Below, piece after piece: positions 13,310 to 26,589 of a stretch of DNA of 64,000 nucleotides. The stretch's first letter is position 1, and each line of letters begins with the position of its first letter. Made by a program: the position numbers and the translations under genes. The DNA comes from Mycteria americana (lineage: Eukaryota > Chordata > Aves > Ciconiiformes > Ciconiidae): assembly GCF_035582795.1 (NCBI RefSeq), contig NC_134365.1, positions 38,172,135 to 38,236,134 on the forward strand, written 5' to 3'. Below the pieces are notes generated by a model. The model saw nothing but the letters and a program-made list of their open reading frames with translations, was not told the origin of the DNA and did not search any database.

Positions 13310-13925
13310 ATGTCATATGAAGCGGTTTGGTCACCCCGCCTTCTTAAAAAGGGTATAGTAGTATTTGGAGATACAAGAGAAGACTTTGGATTATCAGAGA
13401 TTAGTAAACTCCCACAGACCAGGGCTTTTCCGCTTGGTAAGAGGCAGCTGCAAGAGAATATGCTTCTGTACTAATAAGAGCAGTGTGGAGAATTGAAAAC
13501 AGCATAGTTATTTACCATTTCTCATAGCGTAAAAGTCAGGGCCGTGCCATGAAATGGCCAAACAAGAGGCTTAAAACAAACTACTCTTTCACATGCATAC
13601 GCATGCACGTAATTCAGTTGTGGAACTGACTGACACAGGGTGTTTAGGAGACTAGGAAGATAAATGTATTCAAGAAGGGATTAGATACATTTGTGGAGGA
13701 AAGAGACATCAAGGGATATTAAATAAAAAGATGCAGATACAGCCCCTGGCTTATTTGTTTTAAGTTGCAGAGTAGAGGGCATAAGGGGGAAATATCACTC
13801 AAAATTCACTTTTTTTTCTCATGCGTGTTCCCTAAGCATCTGCTGGCAGGCTGTTCCCAAGACAGGCTACTGGCCTAGATAGATAGATCTTTGGTCTAAC
13901 TTGGTCCATCTGTTATTGTGTTTTT
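13310..13925 (+). mobile_element. Ancient CR1-type LINE fragment (3' region)
   Basis: Seen, in the order expected for a CR1 3' part: GGTCACCCCGCCTTCTTAAA, a block with GGCTTTTCCGCTTGG, TATTTACCATTTCTCATAGC, CATGAAATGGCC, GGCTTAAAACAAAC, TTGTGGAACTGACTGACAC, GTGGAGGAAAGAGACATC, and the closing GGCTACTGGCCTAGATAG with TCTTTGGTCTAACTTGGTCC. It is diverged beyond coding capacity. It is the longest mobile-element remnant in the window and belongs to an older CR1 class than the copy at 49 kb. Confidence 0.7.
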
Positions 13926-16900
13926 CGAGTGCAATGCTGGTAAAGGCTAGGGAATATGTAAACCTCTCTCACTATTGTTGATTTCTGTGTCATTCTCCAG
14001 CCGTTAAATAACTGTTTAGTTTTTCCCTTATTTGTGAGTCTGTATTTTTCCAAGGGAGATGCATTCTGTTGGTGTTCGGATAATCCGTGGTATGTTTTTC
14101 TCCACAGTGGTTATCATTCACAGCTCTTACCGGTCATGTGGCTTTTGCAAATTGCATCATGTGTTGTTTTATTCCATTTCTCAGATAATTAGATGAGACG
14201 AATGTGGCATCCCACTAAATTCCTTTTTCCTTGGCTCTACCAGTTTTAAATGAGACAAGACAAATCTCTTTGCCTACTCTGCCTCCCGTCCAAAGGAAAA
14301 TCCTGATTTGTACCCGGAGAGTTATTAAGATTTTCATGAGCCTGTGATAAATGCAAGAAAAAAAATCTGTTCCGAGACTGAACTTCATCTCATGAGCCCA
14401 ATTGCTGCTTGGGTGAGGATTACCAAAGTGAATGTCCGTAACACGAGAGATGTCAGTAACACCAGGAACTGCTAGTACACCCTATGCCTGTTGTGGGCTT
14501 GTTCTTCTGAAGGACTTCAGAAGATTTAATTTTACTTTCTGTTTTTCCGCTGCCACGTTTCTTGTTTCCTTTGCCAATGTCAAGCAATAGCGGTTGGAAG
14601 ATGCTGTTTCTCTCCACTGCATCCCTTTGCTGCCCTGGGAGCTGGTAGGCAGACAAGAGGAGGAAAAGAGGATGACCAGCTGTGTGCGTTAAACGACGCA
14701 CCTCTCCAGTGCATCTGCTTCAAGGTCCATTACCAGGGTGGGAATGATGACCTATAACAGCTGAAATAAAAGCTGTGGATTGGTCATTTATAGAGAGGAA
14801 CATTAATAAATTAGTAGTGTGGAATTACCTGTTTTAAAGAGGTAATGTAACATTAGAGCCTGATACGTAAACATAGACCGAGCTTGGATGCAGCATGCAA
14901 AAGCATGCTCAGAATTGAGCTGTACTCAGCATTAGAGATGATCTGCACCAGCACAAATATTTTTGTATTAAGCTTCATTTCATTTGATGGGTTTGATTCA
15001 ACTTTTTTCTCATCTCACATTTAAACATAACAGGCTGCAGGTTTTGTTTGGCAGAAAGTTCAAGTTTTAAAATTTTATGTGATCTGTCAGTTAAAGGTCT
15101 GGCTTCTGTCCTGCTAGGATATAATTGCTGTTTTTATCTCCCCTAATAGAGTGATCAGTGATCCTTCAGCAGCAATTCAGAACGACTCCCAATGTTGTGG
15201 CCAGGTAAAGGAGGTAAATCAGGTCTCTTCTGAGCTCTCAGGACCGCTTTTCTATAATCCATCCCCTCCATGAACTGAAAGTGGTGCCTCTTATCCGCTA
15301 TTAATTCCAGCAAAAAGAGGGAGTTTATTAACTCAGGTCTGGTCAGGAACTCACAGCTCCTCGGCAGCGCAGTTGGCTAGACCTAAACCATACTTTTCTT
15401 TCCAGTTCTTACTTTTCGGTGAGGTTTCTTTTAAAGGAAAACTGAAAGAAAGTGCTGATTTGTGAGTTAACTTTATGCTGGCTGTTTTGGGGTTCAGCAA
15501 TAGAGGGCACTAGAGTAAAAGCTTTCAAAAAGCAGTATTTTTATTGGTTTTGCAAACCAATACAGAAGAGAGAGCTCACTTTTTTTTTTTAACGTGGAAG
15601 GGTTTTCCTCCCCATTTGTTTAGGTTTTTAACGTTGGAAAGAGGCTAACAGTCAGAGCAAGTGGAAGTCCCAAAATACCAGCGTGAGACATAGTGGAACT
15701 GCGTAAATACTTTGGACCGATTTTTGACTTTTTAAACAGAAATTCTTCTGTTACTTTCCATCACATTTCCAGTGCAGAAGTGTATGCAGCCATGTGTTCC
15801 CGAGCCAGGTGTTCACTGGATGTAAAATCTGATGCCTTTAATTCTGTCAACGGTGGATTTCAAATGCATTTTCTGAAGCCGCCACAAAAGGAAAACCAGG
15901 CTTGAGGAGCTGGTGCACCCACGTCCCCGTCCTCATTCAGGCTCTCTTCCCTTGGAGGTCGGGAATTCAGCACGTGCTCTGGGCTGCTGTGTTTTGTGGT
16001 TTCCATAGGAAAACTAAATTTAATTTAAAGACATCCTGGGCTGCTTTTAAGCGATTGGTAGAAAGTATTGGGTCTGGCGGATTAGGTTGGTAGTTAGGGT
16101 CCCAATGCCAGTGGGCAGATTTGTCAGAGCAAAGGGGCGGTAGCTCCTATTTTACCATCGTAGCCACTCTGCTGCCACGTCGCTGCTGCAAGCGTAGCTC
16201 AGTGCAACGGCACGGCTCCTCTCCGGCTGCTTGGCCTTATGGAGCAGGTGGGAAAAGACCGAGAGAAGCAGTGGGCACTGGCTGGGCAGCCGCTGCTGTC
16301 CGTGCCTCTGCCTGCTTCCAGCCCGGCTCCGGGGGATGCCTGTGGCACAGCGCGGGGCTGCGAGCCGGCCGCCGGCCAGGGGCTGGACCCTGCACCGCTC
16401 AGCAATTTGTAGAGATACCTAACAACTACTGCAGTCTTACACAAATAAGCATAAAAGGAAGAATTACTAGTTCTCTGGGGAATCAAATGTAAATGAATTA
16501 TTGTAAATTGCTTTCCAGGGCAGGTCGAATCTAGGATTTTTATCTACAGGGCACTTTTTTCTTTTTGTGGCATAACTTCACTGCAGTTTGCTAACATCAG
16601 AAAAGGAGAATAAAGTTTGTTTTCTGTTCCAGAAACGTAATCCTTTTGCTCTTGAACTGAAGAAGAAATACAGCTGCTTTGTGGTACCTTGGTTTTGTCA
16701 CTGCCACACGTGGTCAGTAAAGCCTGTCACTCTCCAGGTCCGTCAGATTTTGGCTGGCGTTTTCTCCCGTGAGCCTGTATGTGATGGGTGCGTGGTTCGC
16801 TGTGTCAGCAGTACGAAAGCACTCTCTGAAGTCTGTCGTGAAAGGACAGACAAGGTGATACATCAAGATATCTGCCGAGTTTTGTCTCTAATCCCTTGTT

Positions 16901-18224
16901 TGAAGTTACTGCACAGAGGAATTTGGCCTCCCCACCCCTATCTGGTGTGGAGAAGTAGGAGCTGTAGGCTCTGTCTGCTGGCTGGAACGAGCAGTTTTCT
17001 CTCTGAGGTCTCATCTCTGGAAAGGTGCTAGTGGGAGCTGAGCGCTTAGTCATTGCCTTCACGTTTGCTGCGAAGCATGGGTATGATTTGCTAGTCCTTG
17101 CATTTATTAACAGGTTGAGTCTTACCAGGTCTCACCGTTTTCATGTGTGGAGCTTTGGAAGACAGTAGGAATTGCAGTGCTACAGGGTGTTTAAAAAATC
17201 TACTAAATCTTAAGATTATCTTAAGGTTTTTGGCAGAGTGTGACAGTGACCCTTAAAGGGGACCTCAGAAAACTAGCCACGTACGTGGGGAGGAGAAGCT
17301 TGCTTGATTGAAACCCCCCTTTCCTGGTTTCATAATTTCATGTTTGGTCTCAAAGCTCAGGGTAGAAGGAATGTTATCAGCCCGAGGACCTTGTTTCTCA
17401 AGCTGTGCATTGCAATTCAGACCATTTTTTTGGAAGGCTGTACAAGCAGAGTCAGCTTAAAGCTGTAGCCTGGAAGTTAAACTAACTAAAGAATGCCGTA
17501 GATGTGTGTATATCAAGAGGACCTAAGGAGGAAGGAGAAATGAGGTATCTCCTCTCCTTCACACGCTGGCATTACTGTGTGGTGTTCCCGTGCCCAGTTA
17601 ACTCCAGGGGAGCCCTTACAAGGGAGGAGGCATTGGAGGCTGGGGAGGGAGAGCTCAGCCCTGTACCCCTCAGTCTGCCTCCCAGAAACAGGCAGAGCTA
17701 AGAGCTCCCAAAAGCACGGTAGCCCCGGGGTACCTTCAGGAGGGGATGTGGCCCGGCTCTCCAGCTAGCTGCGATGCTGAAACAGATCAAGGAGATTGTG
17801 AGAAGTAAATATAATCTAAACTTGGGTTTTCTTGCCTTGTGCTTTTCTTTTTAAAGCGTTTCCACTATTGCAAATTTATGTTTTAACCCTTACCTCGATT
17901 GAATGAAGTAAACGTTTTCAGCCTTGTTTGCAAACAGATTTTGTGATTATTTCAGGGTGGTCTGGCCCACACTGCGCGTTCTGTTTATGCAGGAGTGGTG
18001 ACTGTAAACAGGACTGCACACAGAGCGTTATCTGCCCAAAAGAGGTGTAGCAGTTTTCAGGAGCATCGGCCTGTTTATAGGCTGGTTGTGTAGGATCCCA
18101 GGTTTGTGCAAGAGTCTCCTGTGACAAGTCTTAGCTGGAGCCTGTTGGCAAGCGCTGGAAGGAGGGAGAAGACCTGAGACTGTTGCCATGTTGATAAAAA
18201 TACAAACGCGCTTTACAAACAGAT
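13926..18224. other. Intron-like sequence with one GC-rich patch
   Basis: The patch at about 16150-16420 carries several CpGs and ends in GAGCCGGCCGCCGGCCAGG. Its frames (16121-16492 on the +, 16199-16486 on the -) were read for a C1 half-finger or RASSF N-terminus and show none. It could be a weak regulatory island upstream of the C1 exon. The rest is unremarkable. Confidence 0.5.
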
Positions 18225-18325
18225 TAAATTGACTTCAATTCTTTAATAGCTCCAGAGTAAATCAATGGGATTTATGTTCCTGCGTCACTTAGGGCCAGGT
18301 GCTCAGAGACATTTAAGCGTCTTGA
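18225..18325. repeat. Possible copy of an old amniote palindromic interspersed repeat
   Basis: Seen: GACTTCAATT followed about 20 bases on by ATCAATGGGA, then GTCACTTAGGGCC. The 10-mer ATCAATGGGA recurs at 44584. Known from sauropsid genomes: repeats built around CCCATTGACTTCAATGGG-type inverted halves are common and look like non-autonomous DNA transposons. The family name is not asserted. Confidence 0.35.
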
Positions 18326-21300
18326 GAACCAGGATAGATTTTAGTAGCTGAAGACAGGCATTAACCCTTCCTCACACATGGTTTTTACAGTCGCTGGCAT
18401 GAAGAGTGGACAAGCCTCCTTCAGCCGTCAGGGACCTTCTCTGTGGCCGCTGCCAGCAAGCTCACCTGGCTAACAGCGGTCGCTCCAAGATGCTTCATCC
18501 ATGCAAGCTCCTACATTCCAGTTCTTCAGCGTGCAGCTAGATGGCAATGCCTCCTTCCACTCTGCGGGAGGCTGGCGAGCTGCCCTGCCCCGGGGTCCCG
18601 GTCCTGCTGAGCCTCTCTCACCACCCCCGTGCCAAGGATGGCCATGTCCACAGAGCCCACGTGTCTTGGTGTTTAGCAGTTACCTAGCAAACTCTCTAGC
18701 ACAAACCAGGTTAAGATAAGCCCATACAAAAATAAGTATTTAAAAGCTCCAAAACAGCCTACAGGATTGTAGAGGTTTGTAAAGGTACCAGCGGCAGAAA
18801 CTGAAAAAAAATCTGGTTTGGGCTGTTTAATCTGAAACGTCTGTCAGTCCATCCTGTTTTGCAGTTGGGAAGCTGAATTTATTTGCTAAGCGATTATTTA
18901 TTACCTGGCGCATGTGATCAGAGATGTGGTCCCAGTGTTCCCAGGCAGCAGGGACGTTAGGCAGTCCCAGGCTCATGGAGGCTGTTGATTTTTATACCTC
19001 ATCTTCTCCGTCGGGCCTCCCTGGAGTCCTCGGTTAGTGACTCACTCAAGAAAGAGTTTTCTCATCTTCTCACCAAAAGGCTGATTGCTCCCTCCTGCTT
19101 TGCAAATGTAATGTCCTCTGGATGTGGCAAAGTCAGGCTATTGCCTGCCTAGATGATAGATAAACTGTTATCTAAAAACTCTGAATCTTAAACTGGTGAG
19201 TAATACAGCATTCTTTTTGTGCAGTACCCAAACTCTGGCTTGGTAAGACACTTTGCAGACAAAAACCCCAGTGAGTTTTGGGTTGGGTCCTGGACTGTTC
19301 TGTTAGAGTTAAAGCACCTGCCTTCTGCTGAGGTCCAAATATATGCAAATACATGATTTTGCAGGTCTGTGCCATAGGCACTCTGGTTAATTTTATCTCA
19401 ATCACCCTAAGTAGCTCCTAATAGAGCCTGTTACAGGAGTTTATCCTGTTCCCAGGCCAGGGTTCCAGACCCTGAGTGGGGCTGTGGCAGTTACAGATGG
19501 GGTTGCAAGCCTGGCAGAGATTCAGTTTTACCTGGCGTGTATGTAAATGTTTAGGGTTGCACAATGCTAGGACACAGGGTTGAAAAAATTAGCAGCCAGA
19601 AAGAAATGGCAACTGCTAGTATCAAGATCTTTGAAAAATCAGCGTAAACTTATATCAGTCATTTCTTGTGATTCAAAAGCACAAAAACTTCCAGAGGTGC
19701 CCTTTTTGGCTTGGTGGGACTGCAGGATGGGAGCCAAACTTTGAGTGTCTTCTTAACAATTTCCTGCTCTTCTGAAGAGGAGCCTTGAAATTCTGATTGT
19801 CTAGTCAGGATCCAGAGTAGTTCTTATTTCTGTTGATCTGAAGTCAGAAAGATATAAGTCAAACAACAGTCTCAGGTACAAAGTTGCAGAAATAGCATTA
19901 TTTCCAAATAGTCATTTAAACTTGGAAGTAACTTTTGTGTCGTATGTAGACACGTAACTTTTTCTCCTCATAGAAACCCGTTGAACTGAGCATGTTATAA
20001 AGTGCCGTGTCTGTATTTGGTTTATATTGTAATATAAAACCTGCTCCTGTACCCAGTACATCCTCTTTCATCAAGGACAATATTGGTACAGTCAATAACT
20101 GGTCTCATTTTAGTTTTTCAGTATGACTTTATCTGTTCAAAATTATTCTGTTCACTAAATCAGTATTAAACATAAAGACTAATGTATCATTTGATGACTT
20201 TTCATGGACTAGTATTAACAAAGCTGCAGTTCTTGAAAGTCGCAGATTGATCACGGTTTAACTCTTCTTGATAAACCATCTATCTGTAATTATATTCCTT
20301 TGATTTTTAGCTTCAATTTTAGGGTTTTTTTCACAAATAACATTTTATAGACTATCATTTCACTAGTAAAATGTATGAATATATTAGATGTAGCCATAGA
20401 TGAGCGTTTGAGAGGCTTTTGTTTGTTTTTTACTAATTGAAGATTGTAATCCAAATTATATTTGCCAGCTGTGTGAAAGCAAAAGACGAGGATTTTAGCA
20501 AAGCTGAAGAAAAAATGCATTTATACAATCAAGTCTGTCCTGTCAGCTGGCCGCCTTCCACTTTCATTTGCTTCTTTTTAATTCCTATTCAAAGCCACAT
20601 GGATTTCTATGCTCTTTCTTTTACTTTACAAGTCTACCATCCTTTTGATACTAAGATGCTATGAATATTACTAATCTTTTAAGTTTGGTGTAGTACTTCT
20701 CTAAGAGTGAGCATCACTTACATTTCTGAAAAGCAGTATATCAGATATTCTGTTCTTTGTTATTATTCTGCAAGGAAAGGATGAATAGGGATCCTTTACC
20801 TATTGTGGCTTATCCAGGCCAGTTCATGTATTTGCGTGAGGAAGGAAACTGAGGCTGATTTTGTAGCTTCCCATGCTCTGCAGTGCAGGAGGGGAACAGG
20901 CGATGGAAACTCTGACACAGTGGCTGCAACTTTCCAACCATGGCAATTGCATAATGATGGCTTCATTTATCCAAGATATTGAGCACCCAAAATTTCTTTT
21001 GAGTGCTCTGTAAGCAGGGAGTGCCACTGCCTCTGATGATGACTCCAATTCTGTGTGGGTGTTTAAATTATAAATCTGGAAGCCTAGCTTTAGCACCAGC
21101 ACTTTGAAAGTCTTAATCCTTTGCTGTTTCTATCCCTGCTTGCTTGCTAATATTTTCAAGTGGGTTGCAACAGCTGTAGGAAGCAGGAATTGAATGAAAG
21201 AGCCCACCTGCTTTCCAGCGAACAGTATTCATCTGCTTGAAGGAGAACGCACATCTGGTTGTATCTTCTAGTCTAATTCAGCCCCCCAGTGCCGCTCCAG

Positions 21301-24300
21301 TAACAAGATGGTTTCACTGTCTTTTTAGAGGTTCTTGTAGCAGGTTTCTTGGAGCATTTTCCTAGGAAGCAAGTTAAGCCAGTTATGTGCTCTTTCTGTG
21401 CCTGGGAAAATGATGGAGGATCCTCTCTACAAGAAGCACGTGTCCCATATAGGGCCTCATGGCCAGTGACTGTGGCCATGGCCAGCGTACCTGTTGAAAG
21501 CAGAGTCTACAAAGAAACAACAGATTAGAAAACCTTAAGTGGCAAGGTGGTACTTGTGGATAGGCACAGCTTTACAGGGGTTTGGAAAATGTGGTCTTTG
21601 CTCGATCACAGTCTGATCTAAGGCTTGCCTAGCTCCATGAAGGGGAAAGAGCACCAAATGTGCACAGAGATCCCTCAGGGAAAAGGATGGCCATAAGGAG
21701 CTCGGAAAATCTGTCTCATCTGTAATGACTGTGATCCCTTAAAAGTCACCCATGACTCACTAATTGGGAAAGATGGTTACAGTGAACTTTATTTTAATCT
21801 CAGACTAATGTTAAGTGAGACTAATAAATAAATAATCAGAAATAAAGGGAATTGCACAGAGATAAAACTAATGTTACAGCAGAGCTCCACCCCCAAGAAG
21901 CTGTGCTTAACACTTTCTGAAGGCTGTTTATCCAAGTAGGTTTCTCATTCCATTACAGCTTCTAATGAAACTGCTAAAAAAAATCTTGGTAGCAACTTTA
22001 GCATCAAACTAGAATGTAGACATTTGAACATCAGCAAAAAGGAGAACAACGCAACATATATTAAGTACAACCCCAAATCTGAGATGTTGATATCAATGTA
22101 TTGTAGAAATACAATGCAATTCGGCCGTGCAGGAGAAATATTGCTGAACTTCATTCTCCTTCCTTTTGTGACCTGCTGGCTGGAAATGGATTAAGAATTA
22201 CAGCATTAAGCACCTTACGTAGTTTGAATATTTTTCCAAGAGGCTTTACAGGCATACTTTCCGTAGAACAAGCACAGCCATAAACCAAGCCACAAGCTCT
22301 CAAGTAAAGATGATTTTATTTGCTAACTTCCTAACATACACAGTGGCAGAACCAAGTTGTATACCTTCCTCACGCTTTCTAATAAAGGCTTTTTCAACCT
22401 TACTGTGGTTGATAAATGATGCAAACATAAATATAAGTTTGGCTCTGAACTTTCTGTGTGCTTCAGTTGCTCAGGCACAACATACATTTTTTATATCCTT
22501 TTGGAAGTTAAATTTGTCTGGGCCATCACAGAAACGAACGCACACATTTCCTAGGCAGGGAAGACCACAGCAGGATCGAGAGACTTTGCTGTTGAGCCTC
22601 TGCCTGCCTCTGCCTGATTCAGTAATGCTCAATTACCAGGGTCTGATGTTGGAGCATCTGTTGGGTTGCCTGCCTGTTCACTTGCTTGCTTTCTGCTGCG
22701 CCGCCCTGGAGCAAATCAGTTATGGGAACAGCTATTTACAAGCTATCACGCAAAATCAAGTTTCGGGTGAAGAAAACCCAAATATCAGGTAGGGACTATT
22801 CACGTAAAATGAATGTGTTGAAGTCTTACAGTTCACCCTCGTGAAGGCGGGATAGGAGTAGTCTTGATTTCATGTAATTGTGAAATTTGCTAAATTATTT
22901 TTTTCTATGACTCTAGTCAAGCCATTGTTGCAATAGACTAATAAATAATAAGGTGTTACATTATGTCTCAGTAGTTGACAATGAAACTTTTAAAGGATAA
23001 TATTTATATGCTTAATAAATACATACTTACTTTGCATTTCCTAACGATGCAGGACAATTATGCATATTCAGTGTGCATTGATGCATCACTTTCATAAATA
23101 ACTTCAGGGCACAGGACAGTCTGAGCATTAGTAAAATAAACCTGTTAGCTTTTCTAAATGTCAGTGAATGATTTTATCAACAGTGCCCAGTTAAAGCCCC
23201 CAGATCTTTGAATTCAAAGGACAGCATTCATTTCGGACCACATCAGGAAAGAACACCTGGTTCTGATTGCTTTCCAAGCAGAAATAATATGGCAATCCAC
23301 AATCTGATGACCAAAACAGTCTTTCTAGAATAATAGCTGCTTTTTGAACTCATGGCAATTTTGTGAGTGGTCCAGTAAACGATTACCAGAAATAGATACT
23401 ATTTTTAATTTGATGCTACCTGGACCTTTGTGAAACATTGTATGCCATGAATGGAATAAAATAATGTGGTGTGGTTGGGTTTTTTTTTAATTTTTTAAAT
23501 TTTAAAATTTAAAGCCAAGTTTATTAAAATTTAAAGCCAAAACACGTAGGAAAAAATGTTTAAGTATTACTGTTCTAGAAAAAAAGAATCCTTTTTTCTT
23601 GTCTTGCTCATTAAACTTATAATCAGTATGTTAAAATCTAGTTTATGATTGAAAGAGTTTCAGAGATGAAGCTTTTACATTTTTTGCAATTATGCCTATA
23701 ATAGCCAGGCGGAAATTATGGGCTTGTCTTACAAATGACATTACGGACTCACAGATTAAAATGAATATAAATGGCAAACAAAATAGCATTGAGAGATAAT
23801 GTTTCCTAACTTAATTAGTAATCCTGTTTCAGAACACTGTTTAGCTAACAGATTTTTTCCTAATATTATTTGTGAAAATGCATCTTCAGAATTGGTGCAT
23901 GCTCGGTATATATGTTTGTGTAACCATAGAAAGTCGGGGAATTAGTGAATTCCTACAGATTTGTGCCCCATTCCCCATAACGTCCCCATAACGGAGGTGA
24001 CGTGCCGAAGCTGGTTGTCCAGACATTGCCAGACAATGCCGTAACGGCTGAGTTTTGTCTGCCATGCCCTGAGCGTGGGTATCAGTTTGGGTCTCCCTCC
24101 TTTACCCAGGAAATAATTTTCATAAAACTCCTATGAACTTAATTAGCTTTTAGACCATTTGTGGTTGAAATTGGTCAGCTCTCCCGGAATTACAGGGGGA
24201 GGAAAGAAAGGTAGACATACAGTGCGATCTCGTAAGCATTTTTTCTTAAGAAGAAGAAAACTCAACTTGAAAAGTAAAGAACTCAGAAATTAAGAAAAAT

Positions 24301-26410
24301 AAGAAATTAAAGTATTACTTTCATTTGACCTTCTTTTGCGTATGCATTAGAATGTCATTTTTAACTCACTGGTCCCATCCTGGTTTTCCCGTGGAGCTGC
24401 CTCGCTTCCTCACCCAGTGAACAACAGCTCCGAATTTTATTTAATCTTGTCAGGTATGGGGTGAGGCTTTTCAACTGTGTCTTAAGGGGTCCCTTCCCAA
24501 ATACAAAATTATTCTCTTCTCTCAAGGGCTCCACCAACGGGAGTGTCCTTTCTCCTCCAGAACTCCTCCGTCAGGTGCATGAGTCATCTGAAAAATAATC
24601 CCAGCTGCATAACCATAAAACAGAGCCCTGGAAAAACCTCGTCTGGGTTAAAAGCACAGTTCTTCCTGACTTCGGTTGCAGTTGTGAATGCTCCATGTTT
24701 CCTGCACATTGGATGAAGTAGCTCAAACCTGGCACCCAGGAGAAATTGGGCAGCAGCTGGGGAAAGGCTGGCATGGCTTGCCAGCATCACACAAGGGTGC
24801 AGGGACAACCATCGTTTCTCCCGGGCACCATGCAGCTGCCTTAACCATCCTTTTTTCCTCCTGGAGTCTTCTGCCTATTTTGCTTCATGTCTTCCAAATT
24901 CTGCATTAAATACAGTGATGGGATGGTTTTAGAGCGTTAGAGCCTTTCTTCAGGGTTTTGATTTATGCTGCAACAGGGTCCTTCTTGCCACATGATTACC
25001 TGGAGGCTATTTGCTGATGTCCCAAGAGGAGTGTGACTTGAGACATATTATAGTGATATAGTCAGTCTGGTTTAAGATGAGAAACATCCTAGTTATCTGA
25101 TCCAGAGTGCTGATCCAGTATGGACTCACTCTGCTGGGTCACTGGCATTGGAAAAGTTTTGACTCGTTGACTTTGTATTGGCAGACTTTGTGCCAAATAA
25201 AATATATTTAATCCTGCCTTAATGCAAGTATAGCATAAATTCTGTCAGGCACAGAAGTGTGATTGCATGTTTACACCTGATCCACATTAAATTTTTTACT
25301 TTTGGATGATCTGCCGGTGCGGGGATCTTACATTAAAGACCAAGTCCCTAGCCAAGAGGAGCAGAGTTGCAGGGAACACTCTGCTGCCTTGCCCCATAAC
25401 ACTGCCTATGCGTAGGGATTGGAAATGGGAACCTCGAAGAATATATTCTTCAGGAACTGTAATGAGAATCTAATCAAACATAAGGGAAACAGATTTTTGA
25501 GAGGTTGATAAGGGCACAAAAAAAACCCCATCCAGAATTCAGCTTTTGCTATAAACCAGGGAAGTGTAAAGCTTTGTAACAACAAAAAAATTTTTAAGAG
25601 TAGTTTAGTTAGGGAGAATGAAAGCATTTCCTCTAGAAGTCATTCTTGGAAATGGCTGCATTGTTTTAGCCAAAATGTTCTAAAACAAACAGCATGATGT
25701 TCCCCAGCATGGAAACTTGAAGTACAAATGGTTGCTTTTTGGCAAAATTATAAACAATTTAAAACCTAAAAATAGAGAGTGACATTCACTGCTAGACAAC
25801 GGTGGCACCGTGAGCTCTGCCCAGCTTACACAGAAAAACAGCAAACGCCACAAAGCTTCAGAGCAAATACAGGTTGTATTTGCAAATACTGTTAAAGTGA
25901 TTCTCTCTTTGAGATTAGAGGCCATATGAATCATCTGATTTCTTACTAGAGATAAGGCCATCTGCCTCTGTTCATGAAGTTATGTTCCTAATAGCCATCT
26001 TAGTTGATTTTGCTAGCCAGCAAGTGAAATTTCTGAATTGTTCCTGAAGGCAACTTTGTGATTTAGCAGGTTAATTACAGCTTCAGAGAAGCTTCTCATT
26101 CTGTTTTCACTATTCACGTGCATATTAAAAGAACCTAAGCTTAAAACATGTAAAACCATGTAATAGTGATTGTACTTGCATAGAAATTTTTGTCTGAAAA
26201 TCATCAATATTGTGTCTTTTCTGAGAACGGCCCCGTTCGAGCTTACATTACAGCAGCTAATGCATAGTACGTGGCTCAGACTTTTTGCAAAAACATCTCC
26301 CGGAGGCATCCCCGATCTAACTAGCGGGCTGCATCACTGCAGCCGTGTCAGCGTGACACTGAGGTGTGCTGCACTGTCACCTTCGCTCCAGTGAATTTAC
26401 ATCTCCAATA
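18326..26410. other. No gene seen
   Basis: Mostly AT-rich. The largest open frame is 160 codons at 22310-22792 (+), with no recognisable domain and hydrophobic, Cys-rich, compositionally random-looking content. A duplicated AAAATTTAAAGCCAA sits near 23502-23540. Confidence 0.6.
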
Positions 26411-26521
26411 CTATGTAACTATTATTATCTCTACGTACAGGCGGGGAGATTCAGTCCAGAGGTGGTAGCTTCTCTGAGGTCACGTAGCAAATGAGGACGT
26501 GCCTCGCTCCTAGCTTCTGCC
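26411..26521 (-). mobile_element. MIR-like SINE remnant, antisense, just upstream of the C1 exon
   Basis: Seen: the + strand reads like a diverged reverse complement of a MIR core. It has an ATTATTATCTC block, a GGGGAGATTCAG block resembling the antisense of the CTGAATCTCC-type pyrimidine part, and GAGGTCACGTAGCAAATGAG, which resembles the usual GGTCACACAGCTAGTAAG. The match is by eye from knowledge of the MIR consensus, and divergence is high. It ends about 70 bases before the exon acceptor. Confidence 0.5.
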
Positions 26522-26553
26522 CGCAGCAACTTCATTTCTAAACACTTCTTTTT

Positions 26554-26570
26554 TGTGTGTGTGTGTGTGT
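26554..26570 (+). repeat. (TG)n microsatellite beside the C1 exon acceptor
   Basis: Seen: about eight TG units directly follow a T run and lie roughly 20 bases before the TTTCAG acceptor of the C1 exon. Known: UG-rich RNA next to a 3' splice site is a typical target of TDP-43 and CELF proteins, and TG-tract length changes exon inclusion in CFTR exon 9. Inferred: the tract may tune inclusion of the exon, and its length may vary between individuals. Confidence 0.8.
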
Positions 26571-26589
26571 CTCTCTGTGCATGTTTCAG

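Noticed and set aside
16121..16492. Candidate first exon of the long RASSF3 form
   Set aside because: None of its frames contains a C1 half-finger (paired C-x2-C with an upstream His) or an RASSF-like N-terminus.
22310..22792. 160-codon + strand open frame
   Set aside because: No recognisable motif or codon-use signal. Intronless frame in AT-rich intron; length is within chance for 64 kb.
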